Below, in pieces: positions 8,820-19,359 of a DNA stretch of 64,000 bases. Where the stretch lies: the NCBI RefSeq assembly GCF_001544135.1, contig NZ_BCPV01000001.1, positions 186,001 to 250,000 on the forward strand, in the 5' to 3' direction. Numbering within the stretch: the first letter of the stretch is position 1; every line of letters begins with the position of its first letter. Made by a program: the position numbers and the translations under genes. The notes below the pieces were generated by a model. The model was given only the letters and a program-made list of their open reading frames with translations, ran no database searches and was not told the origin of the DNA. The stretch is from Geobacillus zalihae NBRC 101842 (lineage in GTDB: Bacteria; Bacillota; Bacilli; Bacillales; Anoxybacillaceae).

Positions 8820-9351
8820 ACGAACAACCCCGTATCGTATTTATTCTCGGCAGCAAGCCGATTTTCCTTTCCATTTCGACAAATTTTTTCAAAACGTTCG
8901 TTTCGCCCCCTTGCCCGTAAAGTCGGCTGGCTTGATCATCCGCTTCCCGCCCCTCAGCCCGCCGTCTGGACAAAGATTCATCAGAGCGGTGCATCTCGAA
9001 GATGCGCTTCGGTATATTATATTTCAGCAAGAAAAAGAAAATTTCACTTTTTTCTTGATGATCTTATGCAGCAGATGACCGCGCTCTCAAAGCAAGGGTT
9101 GCTTTACACCCCCTATTATTCTACACCATCGCAAAAAAATCCTGCTTTTTTGCCGAATGATTGACAACTTTGTCGAAAATCTTTTTTTCGTTCTTCTTGA
9201 CAAGCGGCTATAAATAGTTTACTCGTCTCATGGCCGCTCTAAACCTATATAGGTCATTTTTCTCGCAATTTTTTATTATAATATAAATCGCGGCAATATG
9301 CCATAAGAAAACGCACGACTCCAATCAAGAAATCGTGCGGATGAGGCGAAG
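8820..9351. other. Long intergenic region upstream of dnaG
   Basis: About 530 bp without a credible gene; the frames here lack SD and family features. It should hold the dnaG-rpoD promoters. On the minus strand a TATAAT lies at 9016-9021, and a small hairpin GCATCT/AGATGC at 8993-9007 would be in the leader. A perfect 12-bp palindrome ACCTATATAGGT is at 9243-9254 and could be an operator. The region above 9040 is AT-rich. No -35 element could be fixed with confidence. Confidence 0.5.
9303..9339 (-). terminator. Terminator of ccpN-ppsR
   Basis: CGCACGA / TCGTGCG stem with a 14-base loop and TTTTCTT on its minus-strand 3' side, just past the ppsR stop. Confidence 0.8.
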
Positions 9352-10152
9352 CTAGCGCTTCAACTTTTTCATAATGATGCTCGCCGTCTCTTCGACCGCC
9401 TTGTTCGTCACATCGATGACGTCGCAGCCGATTTTTTTCACGACTTCATCAAAATAAGCGAGCTCCTCTTTGATTCGATCCATATTGGCGTAAATCGCCT
9501 GGTCGTTCAGGCCGAGCGATTTCAGCCGCTCGCGGCGGATCGAAAGCAGTTTATCCGGACTGATTTTCAAGCCGAAGCATTTCCCCGGACCGACTCGAAA
9601 CAGCTGCTCCGGCGGCTCGACCTCTGGAACGATCGGCACATTCGCCACTTTCAGCCGCTTATGCGCCAAATATTGCGACAGCGGTGTTTTCGATGTGCGC
9701 GATACGCCGATGAGCACGATATCGGCGCGCAAAATGCCGCGCGGGTCGCGCCCGTCATCGTATTTGACGGCAAATTCGATCGCTTCAATCTTTTTGAAGT
9801 AATCTTCGTCAAGTACGCGCACTTGACCCGGCTCATATCTTGGCGTCAGCTGGAACAAATGGCTCATCTTTTCAATGAGCGGACCGATGATATCGTATGC
9901 GACGACCCCTTCGCGCGCCGCTTCGGCGAGCAAGAATTCCCGCATCTCCGGAACGACGAGCGTAAACGCGATAATGGCGCGGTTCATTTTCGCTAAAGCG
10001 ACGACTTCAGCCAATGTCGTTTTATCTTCCACATACGGGACGCGTTTCACTTGAATCGGCGAGGCGTGAAACTGGCTGGCCGCCGCTTTGACGACAAGCT
10101 CGGCCGTTTCCCCGCCGGAATCGGATACGACGTAAACAAGGCGCTGGTTCAT
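9352..10152 (-). CDS. yqfL: Pyruvate, phosphate dikinase regulatory protein (YqfL/PpsR)
   Basis: DUF299 family bifunctional serine/threonine kinase and Pi-dependent phosphorylase that switches pyruvate-phosphate dikinase or PEP synthase. The 266 residues show the N-terminal [11 protein letters not shown], and the P-loop-like [15 protein letters not shown] near residue 150. It lies 20 bp behind ccpN, the gluconeogenesis repressor, as in B. subtilis, where the partner modulates CcpN activity. SD GGAGGAG precedes the ATG. Confidence 0.92.
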   Translation of the reverse strand: MNQRLVYVVSDSGGETAELVVKAAASQFHASPIQVKRVPYVEDKTTLAEVVALAKMNRAIIAFTLVVPEMREFLLAEAAREGVVAYDIIGPLIEKMSHLFQLTPRYEPGQVRVLDEDYFKKIEAIEFAVKYDDGRDPRGILRADIVLIGVSRTSKTPLSQYLAHKRLKVANVPIVPEVEPPEQLFRVGPGKCFGLKISPDKLLSIRRERLKSLGLNDQAIYANMDRIKEELAYFDEVVKKIGCDVIDVTNKAVEETASIIMKKLKR

Positions 10153-10174
10153 TCTTCTCCTCCTTTGTTTGGAT

Positions 10175-10798
10175 TTAGTCCTCTTTGGCTAGCGACACGA
10201 ATGCTTTCGTTATATTCGTTTTCGTAATACGGCCGATCACTTCATATCCTTTCTCCGTTTTGCGCACGACCGGCATGGCATCGATCTGTTTTTCAATCAG
10301 CTGTTCAGCCACGTCAATGAGCGGGTCGTCCTTGTAGCAAACGGCGATGTTCGGCATCCGCGTCATAATAATATTGACCGGGATCGCCGTCAGTTCCTGC
10401 TTGCCAAGGCTTGCGCGCAACAAATCTTTGCGCGACAAAACGCCCGCAAGCAACGACTCGTCATCGACGACAAACAGCGTGCCGACGTCCTCTAGAAACA
10501 TTGTGACGATCGCATCATAGACGCTCACATTCTCATTGACGACAACCGGAATCGATTGGTAATCCTCGACTTTCATCTTTTTCATTTTATCGGCGAACAG
10601 CTGCTTGCCGGTTTTTCCCGTATAGAAATAGCCGACGCGCGGCCGTGCTTCCAAGTAGCCAGCCATCGTCAAGATGGCCAAATCCGGCCGCAGCGTCGCC
10701 CTCGTTAAGTTCAGTTTCTCAGCGATGCTTTCTCCGGTGATCGGCCCGTAGTCTTTCACAATTTGCAAAATCTGCTCTTGGCGTTTATTTAGTTCGAT
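10175..10798 (-). CDS. ccpN: Transcriptional repressor CcpN (start codon unusual)
   Basis: Repressor of gluconeogenic genes: an N-terminal helix-turn-helix ([20 protein letters not shown]) and two CBS domains (from about residue 75 to the end) that sense nucleotides. The family N-terminus [14 protein letters not shown] is encoded in frame down from 10798, but its codons are ACG-ACG-ATC directly after an in-frame TGA (10805-10807). The first standard start is a TTG at 10768 with no SD, which would cut off about 10 conserved residues. A near-perfect SD (AAGGTGGTGA, 10805-10814) is spaced for initiation at ATC or ACG. The coordinates given use ATC. The gene is real; the start is open. Confidence 0.85.
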   Translation of the reverse strand: MELNKRQEQILQIVKDYGPITGESIAEKLNLTRATLRPDLAILTMAGYLEARPRVGYFYTGKTGKQLFADKMKKMKVEDYQSIPVVVNENVSVYDAIVTMFLEDVGTLFVVDDESLLAGVLSRKDLLRASLGKQELTAIPVNIIMTRMPNIAVCYKDDPLIDVAEQLIEKQIDAMPVVRKTEKGYEVIGRITKTNITKAFVSLAKED

Positions 10799-10870
10799 CG
10801 TCGTTCACCACCTTGCCAAAAAAGGTCCCACACGCTATCACTCTCATTTATATTATACTACACGCCCCAT

Positions 10871-11659
10871 TCACAATGAAAATGATGCTCCTTGCCCTCC
10901 GTCGGGGCTGAGCTTGTCTTTCAGTTCACCGATTTGCTGCAAAAAACGCTTCGTCTTCAGCGACAGGCCGGCATATTCATCATAATAGGCGGACAATACG
11001 GCGCCCAGCTCCATCTTTGTGCTTTCTTTCACCGATATGGATCCAAGCCGAGCAAGATCGATATGAAAAAAGAGGCGCAACAGCCGGACGGAAGCCGAAG
11101 AGAGCGGGAACCGATGGGGATCGGACGCCTCGCAGCGATGGCAAAGGAAGCCCGCCTCCTTGACGGAAAACGAGAAGCGCCCCTCCGTCGCCCCGCAGCG
11201 GGCACAACGGTCCAGCACCGGCGGAATGCCAAGCACTGCAAGCATTTTCATTTCGTAAATGAACGTCAAAATCTCTAAATCGCGGCCTTCGCTCATATAT
11301 TGTAGTGTCTGCAAAAGAAGCTCAAACAAGTACGGATTGCGCTTTTGCTCTTCCGTGCTTTTGTCGGTGAGCTCTACAATATACACCGCATAGGCGGCGG
11401 CAAACAAATCTTCGCGCAGCGCCCGCATCGAGTCGATGAGCTCTCCCTGGTGAAGAACGCCGACGCCGCGGCTGCGGCGGATGACATAATGGCCATATGA
11501 GAGCGGCTGCGTAACAGCAGAAAGGCGGCTGCTTGGCTTTTTCGCTCCCCTTGCCATCGCAGCCACCTTTCCCCATTCTCGGGTAAACAATGTGACAATT
11601 TTATTTGTTTCGCCATAATCGACCGTCCGCATGACGATCGCTTCACACGTTTCGAACAT
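10871..11659 (-). CDS. recO: DNA repair protein RecO
   Basis: RecFOR-pathway mediator that loads RecA on SSB-coated DNA. The 262 residues start [20 protein letters not shown] (N-terminal OB fold) and carry a zinc site CARCGA...CHRCE in the second half (about residues 150-180). The frame is open further upstream, but those residues overlap yqzL and have no RecO similarity; the ATG at 11659 has GGTGGTGATGGG upstream. In B. subtilis glyQS lies between recO and ccpN; here the two are adjacent. Confidence 0.95.
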
Positions 11660-11690
11660 CCCATCACCACCGCTTCTACCAACAACGATG

Positions 11691-11834
11691 CTACGAGATC
11701 GGCTGGTCGATTTCTTTCTGTTCAGCGTTTTGCTCTTCACCGCCAAACTGTTGCTCTCGTTCCAACTCTTTAAATAGGAGGTACGTGTCGATATTGCCTG
11801 TTTGGCTAAACAACTTCCACGTAAACTCAAGCAT
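11691..11834 (-). CDS. yqzL: Small protein YqzL
   Basis: A 47-residue protein beginning [20 protein letters not shown] and ending in an acidic Gln/Glu tail. The start, length and place between era and recO identify YqzL, a conserved Bacillaceae small protein of unknown function. AGAGGTG lies 7 bases before the ATG at 11834. Confidence 0.88.
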
Positions 11835-11935
11835 GGAATGACACCTCTTTCCGCCTGCAGGCATTGCGTATTGGTGGTTTACCTATAGGTTGGCTCAGGC
11901 AAAAACGGTTTATGTCGCGTAAAATTTTCTAACCG

Positions 11936-13280
<1,345 letters not shown>

Positions 13281-13357
13281 TTACAAAAAAACGCCATCCA
13301 TTTCATCATTTGAAATCAAAATGTAACAGAAAAATTAGAATTTTCTCTCTCATTCGT

Positions 13358-13711
13358 TTAGCGAAGATGCGGCCAAAACAGCAAAATGCCGATCACAACC
13401 GCAAATCCGGCCGCCGAGAGCACCGCCGCGGCAGCGATGTCTTTCGCCGCTTTCGCCAACGGATGAAACTCACCCGTCGCCAAATCGACGGCGCGCTCAA
13501 TAGCCGTGTTGACGAGCTCAAGCGCAATGACCGCGCCGACTGTCATGAGCAGCACGATCCACTCCCAGCGCGACAGCCCAACGACCCACCCGGCGGCAAA
13601 GGCGACAACAGCGGCCGCCAAGTGGAAGCGCAAATGAGCTTCCTCTTTCACCGCCGCCTTCATTCCCGCCCACGCCCAAGCAAACCGGTCTCGCTCTCGT
13701 TTGCCGCGCAT
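13358..13711 (-). CDS. dgkA: Undecaprenol / diacylglycerol kinase DgkA
   Basis: Membrane kinase; the Firmicute form mainly phosphorylates undecaprenol for cell-wall carrier lipid. The 117 residues have an N-terminal amphipathic segment, three hydrophobic helices (about 32-50, 52-70, 92-112) and the active-site block ELVNTAIERAVD followed by AAKDIAAAAV. Its ATG overlaps the ybeY stop (TAATG). Confidence 0.94.
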   Translation of the reverse strand: MRGKRERDRFAWAWAGMKAAVKEEAHLRFHLAAAVVAFAAGWVVGLSRWEWIVLLMTVGAVIALELVNTAIERAVDLATGEFHPLAKAAKDIAAAAVLSAAGFAVVIGILLFWPHLR

Positions 13712-14181
13712 TATCTTGTCAACCCGAACCTCGCCAAGATGTCTTCCTGCTTGGCGAACATGACGCGCTCTTCCTCTTCTGTCCCATGATCGTAACCAAG
13801 CAGGTGCAAGAAACCGTGCACAGCCAAAAACCCGAGCTCGCGCATGAACGAATGCCCATAGGCCGCCGCCTGCTCTTTCGCCTTCGGAATCGAAATGACG
13901 ATATCGCCGAGCACCGGCGGCATATCAGCGCCGACGATGTGAACCTCTTCTTCCCCTTCCTCCTCAAGAGCAAACGAAAGCACATCGGTCGGCGCATCTT
14001 TGCCGCGATAGTCACGATTCATCGCGCGGATGCGTTCGTTGTCCACAAATGTGACGCTCACCTCCGCCCCGTCCGGCACGTTTTCAAGGGCCGCCGCCTC
14101 AGCGAGCAGCCGCTCGATCGTCTCGATTTGCTCAGCGGTCACCTCGTTCGTTTCATCTAGAAAATCAATGTGAATGGTCAT
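13711..14181 (-). CDS. ybeY: Endoribonuclease YbeY
   Basis: Metallo-RNase of 16S rRNA maturation and ribosome quality control. The 156 residues end with the zinc motif HGFLHLLGYDH. ATG 14181 (MTIHIDFLDE) has AAGGTGA upstream and overlaps the pgpH stop in ATGA; the longer upstream frame runs inside pgpH and is ignored. Confidence 0.95.
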   Translation of the reverse strand: MTIHIDFLDETNEVTAEQIETIERLLAEAAALENVPDGAEVSVTFVDNERIRAMNRDYRGKDAPTDVLSFALEEEGEEEVHIVGADMPPVLGDIVISIPKAKEQAAAYGHSFMRELGFLAVHGFLHLLGYDHGTEEEERVMFAKQEDILARFGLTR

Positions 14182-16280
14182 GCATGCTTCACCTTTTCCT
14201 TTCGTACTTCTGGGTATTCGATGCGCGAATGGAAGACGCCGTTTAACGTCTCGCAAAGCGAACGGGCGACGAGTTCCAACTCCTTCAGCGTAATGTCGCA
14301 CTCGTTCAGCTGGTTGTCCTGCAAGCGATCAGCGATGATCGACCGGACGATCTTCTCGATTTTTTCCTGCGACGGGTTGGATAGCGAGCGAACAGCCGCT
14401 TCGACGCTGTCGGCGATGTTGATGACCGCCGCTTCTTTCGTCTGCGGCTTCGGCCCGGGATAACGAAACTCCGCTTCCGAGACAAACTCGGTTTGCTCGC
14501 GCGCCTTATGATAAAAATACTTCAGCAGCGTCGTGCCGTGGTGCTGTTCGGCGATGTCGATGATCTCCTTCGGCAGCCGGTGCTTGCGCAGCAAAGCGAC
14601 GCCGTCGGCGACATGGGCGATAATAATATTTTTGCTCAACTGCGGCGACAAATGGTCATGCGGATTGCCGCCTATTTGATTTTCGATGAAATAGCGCGGC
14701 CGCTTCGTCTTGCCGATGTCATGGTAGTAGCAGGCGACGCGCGCCAGCAAGCCGTCGGCGCCGATCGCCTCGCACGCCGCTTCGGCCAAATTGGCGACCA
14801 TAATGCTATGATGGTACGTCCCCGGCGCTTCAGTGAGCAACTTGCGCAAGAGCGGATGGTTCGGATTGGACAGTTCAATGAGCCGAAGCGGCGACAGAAT
14901 GCCAAACGCCGCCTCCAACACCGGCAAGAGACCGATCGTCAAAATGGCAGAAAAAACCCCTGAGGCCGCCGCCATCAGCACCAACAAGCCGATTTCCGTC
15001 GGCGAATAGCGGCCGTTTTTTAACAGCAACAGCGAAAAAAGCGAAACGATATTGACCGCGGCGACAAACACGCCGGCCCGCCAAATGTTCGCTTTCGCCA
15101 GCTCCTTTGGCAGACAAAACGTCCCGGCCAAGCCGCCGGCAAGAAAGTAAACAATCAACGACACCGACACCGCGCCGGCCGTTCCAATTTCCTCATTGAA
15201 CAGCAAACTGCCGCACACTGCTCCGATGATGGTCGTCATCATCGCGAGCCGCTCTCCGAGCAAAATGCGGACGAGCATCGGCCCGAACGCCGCCGGCACA
15301 AGGTAACCGATGGAAACAGCGCCGCTAGATGGAAGAAGGCGAATGAGCGCCATTGTCGTCATCATCAACGCAAAAATGGCTGTATAAAGCGACAGCTTTT
15401 CATTCGTCGTTTCCGTCCGAAAATAGGAAATGAGCGGAGCAAGCAGCAACAAAACGAACACCAAAAGCCCAGCGGCGGTCCAAGACGGACGCCCGCTCTC
15501 AAGCAAGCCGACCAGCTCAAGCCGGCGGTAAACATCATTCGTGATAAACTGTCCTTCCTCGACGATCACTTGCCCTTGCAAAATTTTCACCGGCTTCACT
15601 TCATCCATCGCCTGCCGCCGTTTTTCTTCCGTCGCCGCCCGATCGTAGACGACGTTCGGAATGACCGCCTGTCGGCAAAGCTTCGCGACCGCCTCGCGAA
15701 GCGGCGGCGACAGCGCAGCGTATTCAAGCTCTTTGGCCGCTTCCGCCCGCGCCGTGTCAAGTTCCGCTTGGGAAATGCGCTCGCTCATGACGGCATGCAC
15801 CGCGGTCAAGGCGGCTTCCTTCGCCGTCTTGAGCTCCTCCGGCGAGGCGGCAAGCAACCGTTGCCATTCAGCGGCAGACAGATAGGCAAGCCATTCCGGC
15901 GGCAGCCGTTCCTCAAGTTTGGCGATCATATCGCCGAGCGAGCGGTCCGGCTCCGCCTCGCGCTGCACGCTCTCAATTGCAGCAAACAGCGAGGAAAGAA
16001 GGTCGACCCGGTTTTCGGCATATTCTTTTTTTAACGTATAGACATCCGCTACTTTCGCCGCCGCCTCTTCTTTCAGCTTGGCGGTCGCCTCTTTGTCCTC
16101 GACCGTCACCGGCGAACGGATCGTTTCCTTCGCGACGTCAAACAGGCGCAGCTCATACTGGCGCGGCTTCACTTGCCCATACAAAACGGCAAACAACAGA
16201 ACAGCCAAAAGCAAAAACAGCCAAAAGCGGACAAAGCGGACTGTTTTTGTCCGCTCAAGAAAAAAACGAAACCTTCCCAC
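14178..16280 (-). CDS. pgpH: c-di-AMP phosphodiesterase PgpH (YqfF)
   Basis: Membrane HD-domain phosphodiesterase that hydrolyses cyclic di-AMP. About 700 residues: an N-terminal TM helix (FWLFLLLAVLLFAVLYG), a large extracellular 7TMR-HD domain (to about 270), seven TM helices, and a cytoplasmic HD domain with YHHSIMVANLAEAA, YYHDIGKTKRP and EQHHGT. The GTG at 16280 is chosen because GAGGGG lies 7 bases upstream; the frame is open beyond it but overlaps phoH. Confidence 0.94.
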   Translation of the reverse strand: MGRFRFFLERTKTVRFVRFWLFLLLAVLLFAVLYGQVKPRQYELRLFDVAKETIRSPVTVEDKEATAKLKEEAAAKVADVYTLKKEYAENRVDLLSSLFAAIESVQREAEPDRSLGDMIAKLEERLPPEWLAYLSAAEWQRLLAASPEELKTAKEAALTAVHAVMSERISQAELDTARAEAAKELEYAALSPPLREAVAKLCRQAVIPNVVYDRAATEEKRRQAMDEVKPVKILQGQVIVEEGQFITNDVYRRLELVGLLESGRPSWTAAGLLVFVLLLLAPLISYFRTETTNEKLSLYTAIFALMMTTMALIRLLPSSGAVSIGYLVPAAFGPMLVRILLGERLAMMTTIIGAVCGSLLFNEEIGTAGAVSVSLIVYFLAGGLAGTFCLPKELAKANIWRAGVFVAAVNIVSLFSLLLLKNGRYSPTEIGLLVLMAAASGVFSAILTIGLLPVLEAAFGILSPLRLIELSNPNHPLLRKLLTEAPGTYHHSIMVANLAEAACEAIGADGLLARVACYYHDIGKTKRPRYFIENQIGGNPHDHLSPQLSKNIIIAHVADGVALLRKHRLPKEIIDIAEQHHGTTLLKYFYHKAREQTEFVSEAEFRYPGPKPQTKEAAVINIADSVEAAVRSLSNPSQEKIEKIVRSIIADRLQDNQLNECDITLKELELVARSLCETLNGVFHSRIEYPEVRKEKVKHA

Positions 16281-16329
16281 CGGTTTTCCCCTCGCTTTGC
16301 AAGAAAAGACCGATCCCGTCGCTCTCGTT

Positions 16330-17292
16330 CTATAAGCCCGCCTCATCATAGGCGTCAATAATTTTCGCGACGAGCGGATGGCGAACGACATCCGACTGTT
16401 CCAAAAACACAAAGGCGATGCCGCCAATGGAGGCCAAAATGCGCTTGGCGACCGAAAGCCCCGATTCGACGCCCTTCGGCAAGTCGACTTGGGAAATATC
16501 GCCGGTAATGACCATCTTCGAGCCGAAGCCGAGCCGGGTCAAAAACATTTTCATTTGCGCTGGCGTCGTATTTTGCGCCTCGTCAAGAATGACGAACGCA
16601 TCCTCCAGCGTCCGGCCGCGCATATAGGCGAGTGGGGCGATTTCAATCGTGCCGCGCTCGATCAACCGCTGCGTATACTCCGCTCCCAACACATCGTTTA
16701 AGGCATCATACAGCGGGCGCAAATACGGGTCAACCTTCTCTTTTAAGTCGCCTGGCAAAAAGCCGAGGCTTTCTCCAGCCTCAACGGCCGGACGAGTCAA
16801 AATGATGCGCTTGACGCTGCCGTTTTTTAACGCCTTGACCGCCATGACGACCGCCAAATACGTTTTTCCGGTGCCGGCTGGGCCGATGCCGAACGTCAAG
16901 TCATACTGTTCAATTGCTGCAACATAATAGCGCTGGCCCAACGTTTTGACGCGGATCGGCTTCCCTTTGGCGTTTTTTGTAATCTCCTCGTCATACAGCT
17001 GAACAAGGCCGTCAAGCGCTCCTTTTTTTGCAAGCTGAATGGCGTAAAGAACGTCGCGCTCGCTGACCGCCGCCCCTTTGCGAATGACGATCAATAAATG
17101 GCGAAGCAATTCATCAACGAGCTGAACTTGCTGCGGCGTGCCGGAGACGTTGACCGTTTCCCCGCGCGTCACAATCGACACGCCGAGCTCTTCCTCGATC
17201 CGCTTCAAATGGATGTCATGGACGCCAAAGAGCGCCGCCGCTTCCTGCGGGTTTCGCACATGTTGGCTGATCGTAACGAACTGCTCTGACAT
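16330..17292 (-). CDS. phoH: PhoH-like ATPase
   Basis: P-loop ATPase of the PhoH family, linked to RNA metabolism; exact role in Bacillus unknown. The 320 residues have an N-terminal KH-like segment, Walker A GPAGTGKTYLAV near residue 135, and Walker B VILDEAQNTTPAQMK. ATG 17292 follows AAGGAGA at 7 bases and lies just past the yqfD stop. Upstream of pgpH and ybeY, a conserved trio. Confidence 0.95.
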   Translation of the reverse strand: MSEQFVTISQHVRNPQEAAALFGVHDIHLKRIEEELGVSIVTRGETVNVSGTPQQVQLVDELLRHLLIVIRKGAAVSERDVLYAIQLAKKGALDGLVQLYDEEITKNAKGKPIRVKTLGQRYYVAAIEQYDLTFGIGPAGTGKTYLAVVMAVKALKNGSVKRIILTRPAVEAGESLGFLPGDLKEKVDPYLRPLYDALNDVLGAEYTQRLIERGTIEIAPLAYMRGRTLEDAFVILDEAQNTTPAQMKMFLTRLGFGSKMVITGDISQVDLPKGVESGLSVAKRILASIGGIAFVFLEQSDVVRHPLVAKIIDAYDEAGL

Positions 17293-17294
17293 TC

Positions 17295-18482
17295 TCAATC
17301 TCCTTGGACGATGGGTTGTGGTACAGCAATATTTTCAATGACTTCGTAATGCAATTCTACCCTTACTTTACCATTCTCTTTCGCCTGATGCAAAACTTTT
17401 TCGCTGCGAATGGCCGCCTCCTCCGGCAATTTCGCCCGCAGCTCGCGGCGGGCGATCTCTTTCGCTTCCGCGAACGCTTCTTCCCACGTGTAGCGCCGCT
17501 TCACTTCTTCCGCCTCGCGGATCGTGATGCGCTCGTAATAGAGCGGCAAGTCCCATTTCCAAAAACGAAACGGCCGTTTTTCTGTCTCAACGATGGTATG
17601 GGCAAACACCGGCTTCTTCCATCCCCAAACGGGAATCAAAAGGCGCCCGATCCCAACATAATGCCGTTCGGTGAACTTGCCGGTCAACACATGAAACGTC
17701 GTCTCGAGCGGCAGGACGACCGTAGACTTGTACCATGTTTCACCAAACACTTTCCCTGACGCCGGCACAAACTTCGTCCTCCCTTCAGCGCCGATAATGC
17801 CAGAAACAAGCAGCTGGCCTTTTTGCACATAGTCGTTGACGGAAACGAGCGGTTGTCCCTCTTCAACGAACAAATCAGCGATGACCGCCTCTTTTTTTGC
17901 CACGAGATGACGCGGCGGAATCGGTTTTTTCGGCTCCGGAATCTCTTTTTCAACGACGCGGAAGTGAAGCGACGTCCCTTTCCACTCAACGCCGACCCAC
18001 GTGATGTCCGGAACGCGTTCCGTCAGCTTTTTTTGCAGCGTCTCCGGGTCATCAAGCAGAAACTGAAATGCGCCGCGCTCGACTCCCATTCGCTTCAACT
18101 CGCGGGCGATTTGATGCTCCGTCTCTGGAGCCGCCCCTTTGATTTCGATCTTCCAAACGATGTTCGAAAGCAAAAACACCATCGCGATAAAAAGGAGCAA
18201 GCCGAGCCAAAACCCGCTGTTCCGCCAGGCCCGCCGCCAAAAAAACGGCAGCCCGGTTCTCCCGACAAACGAAAGTTTGCATTCGCTTTGCCGGGCGACA
18301 TGGCGCAGCCGTTTCACGTCGCTGAGCTTAATGAAAAACGTCGCGGTATCCGCGCTATGCTTTTTCACGTTCCAGACGGCAATCCCTTGGCGGACGCAGG
18401 CGTTGATCAACCGTTCGATCCCTTTCCCTCTCGCTTTGACCCGCACGCTGCCGGCGAGCGTGTCGACCCATTCGTTTTTCAT
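17295..18482 (-). CDS. yqfD: Sporulation protein YqfD
   Basis: Sporulation-specific membrane protein (SpoIV-related) of 395 residues. One TM helix (SGFWLGLLLFIAMVFLLSNIVW) near residues 90-110 separates a basic N-terminal domain from a long extracytoplasmic domain. With yqfC it forms the SigE-controlled pair known in B. subtilis; the molecular job is unknown. It begins 15 bp after the yqfC stop. Confidence 0.9.
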   Translation of the reverse strand: MKNEWVDTLAGSVRVKARGKGIERLINACVRQGIAVWNVKKHSADTATFFIKLSDVKRLRHVARQSECKLSFVGRTGLPFFWRRAWRNSGFWLGLLLFIAMVFLLSNIVWKIEIKGAAPETEHQIARELKRMGVERGAFQFLLDDPETLQKKLTERVPDITWVGVEWKGTSLHFRVVEKEIPEPKKPIPPRHLVAKKEAVIADLFVEEGQPLVSVNDYVQKGQLLVSGIIGAEGRTKFVPASGKVFGETWYKSTVVLPLETTFHVLTGKFTERHYVGIGRLLIPVWGWKKPVFAHTIVETEKRPFRFWKWDLPLYYERITIREAEEVKRRYTWEEAFAEAKEIARRELRAKLPEEAAIRSEKVLHQAKENGKVRVELHYEVIENIAVPQPIVQGD

Positions 18483-18497
18483 CTCCGTTCCTCCTCG

Positions 18498-18782
18498 CTA
18501 TTCATCTATATAAACGACTTGGCTGATTTTTCCTTCCAACAAAATTTCTTCCGGCAAAATCGTTTTAATCACAAACTGTTCGCCGCGGACAACGAGCTGT
18601 CCGTTCCGCAGCAAAAGGCGGAGCTCTTTATCGCTGAACGCGAGCAGCCCGCGGTGGTTTTCAATGTAAATATGTATGTGCCCAACCATCGTAATGCGGG
18701 GCAGATCCATCATAATGTCGGCGGGAAGTTCAAGCTTTTCCGCCATCCACCGCTTCATCTGCTGGCGCCATTTTTTCACCAT
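18498..18782 (-). CDS. yqfC: Sporulation protein YqfC
   Basis: A 94-residue YabP/YqfC-family sporulation protein: basic N-terminus (KKWRQQMKRWMAEKL) and a small all-beta domain with ITMVGHIHIYIENHRG. Paired with yqfD. ATG 18782 is used; the only SD-like sequence (AAAGGGGG) lies in the 3' arm of the hairpin at 18790-18829, so translation may depend on that fold. An in-frame TTG at 18785 is less likely. Confidence 0.9.
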   Translation of the reverse strand: MVKKWRQQMKRWMAEKLELPADIMMDLPRITMVGHIHIYIENHRGLLAFSDKELRLLLRNGQLVVRGEQFVIKTILPEEILLEGKISQVVYIDE

Positions 18783-18789
18783 CAAAAAG

Positions 18790-18829
18790 AACCCCCTTTC
18801 ATCTCATATGTATGAGACAAAAGGGGGTT
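18790..18829 (-). promoter_or_regulatory. Leader hairpin of yqfC carrying its SD
   Basis: AACCCCCTTT pairs with AAAGGGGGTT and, further in, TCTCATA with TATGAGA, around a two-base loop. On the minus strand the stem is followed by TTCTTTTTG, so it can act as a terminator. The 3' arm is also the only SD for yqfC. Confidence 0.75.
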
Positions 18830-18843
18830 CTAGCACCGCTTTT

Positions 18844-18880
18844 CAAAAACAACGGGCCCGCCTGCCGGCAAGGCCCATTG
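18844..18880 (-). terminator. Terminator of rpsU-yqeY
   Basis: CAA-GGGCC-GCC pairs with GGC-GGCCC-TTG; the minus strand then reads TTTTTG. It starts immediately after the yqeY stop. Confidence 0.75.
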
Positions 18881-18883
18881 CAT

Positions 18884-19330
18884 TTATGACAGCTGTTGTT
18901 GGACAAGTTTGTTGACGAGCGAACCATCCGCTCTTCCTTTCACTTTCGGCATGATCGCGCCCATCACTTTTCCCATATCCGCTTTCGAAGAGGCGCCGAC
19001 TTCCTTGATCGTCTGCTCGATCAAATCGCGCAGCTCGTCCTCTGTCAGCGGCGTTGGCATATACGATTGAACAATTTCAATTTCGGTTTTCACTTTTTCG
19101 ACAAGATCTGAACGGCCAGCGTTTTCAAATTCTTGGAGGGAGTCTTTACGCTGTTTCAGTTCGCGAGAAAGAACCGTCAGCTCTTCGTCTTCCGAGAGCG
19201 GGCTTTTGCCGAGCTTGATCGCTTCGTTTTGCAGCGCCGCTTTCAGCATCCGGAGAACAGACAGTTTTTCTTTCTCCTTGTTTTTCATCGCCTGCTTCAT
19301 ATCGTCATTCAAACGATCGAGAAGACTCAC
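18884..19330 (-). CDS. yqeY: GatB/YqeY domain protein
   Basis: A 148-residue cytosolic protein of the YqeY family, related to the tRNA-interacting tail domain of GatB; role unproven. Conserved features are the helical N-terminus ([27 protein letters not shown]) and [14 protein letters not shown] start with GAGGGTG upstream. It follows rpsU in a two-gene operon. Confidence 0.92.
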   Translation of the reverse strand: MSLLDRLNDDMKQAMKNKEKEKLSVLRMLKAALQNEAIKLGKSPLSEDEELTVLSRELKQRKDSLQEFENAGRSDLVEKVKTEIEIVQSYMPTPLTEDELRDLIEQTIKEVGASSKADMGKVMGAIMPKVKGRADGSLVNKLVQQQLS

Positions 19331-19359
19331 CGATTATACACCCTCTTTAATGCATGCTC

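Noticed and set aside
8716-9164. Overlapping plus-strand frames upstream of dnaG
   Set aside because: No SD, no recognisable domain, and they begin inside dnaG on the other strand.
9200-9230. Plus-strand TTGACA and TATAAA-like boxes near 9200
   Set aside because: No plus-strand gene follows; the spacing to a -10 is poor. Probably chance in AT-rich sequence.
10871-11830. RecO extended to 319 residues
   Set aside because: The extra 57 residues overlap yqzL in another frame and lack RecO similarity; ATG 11659 has an SD and the family start.
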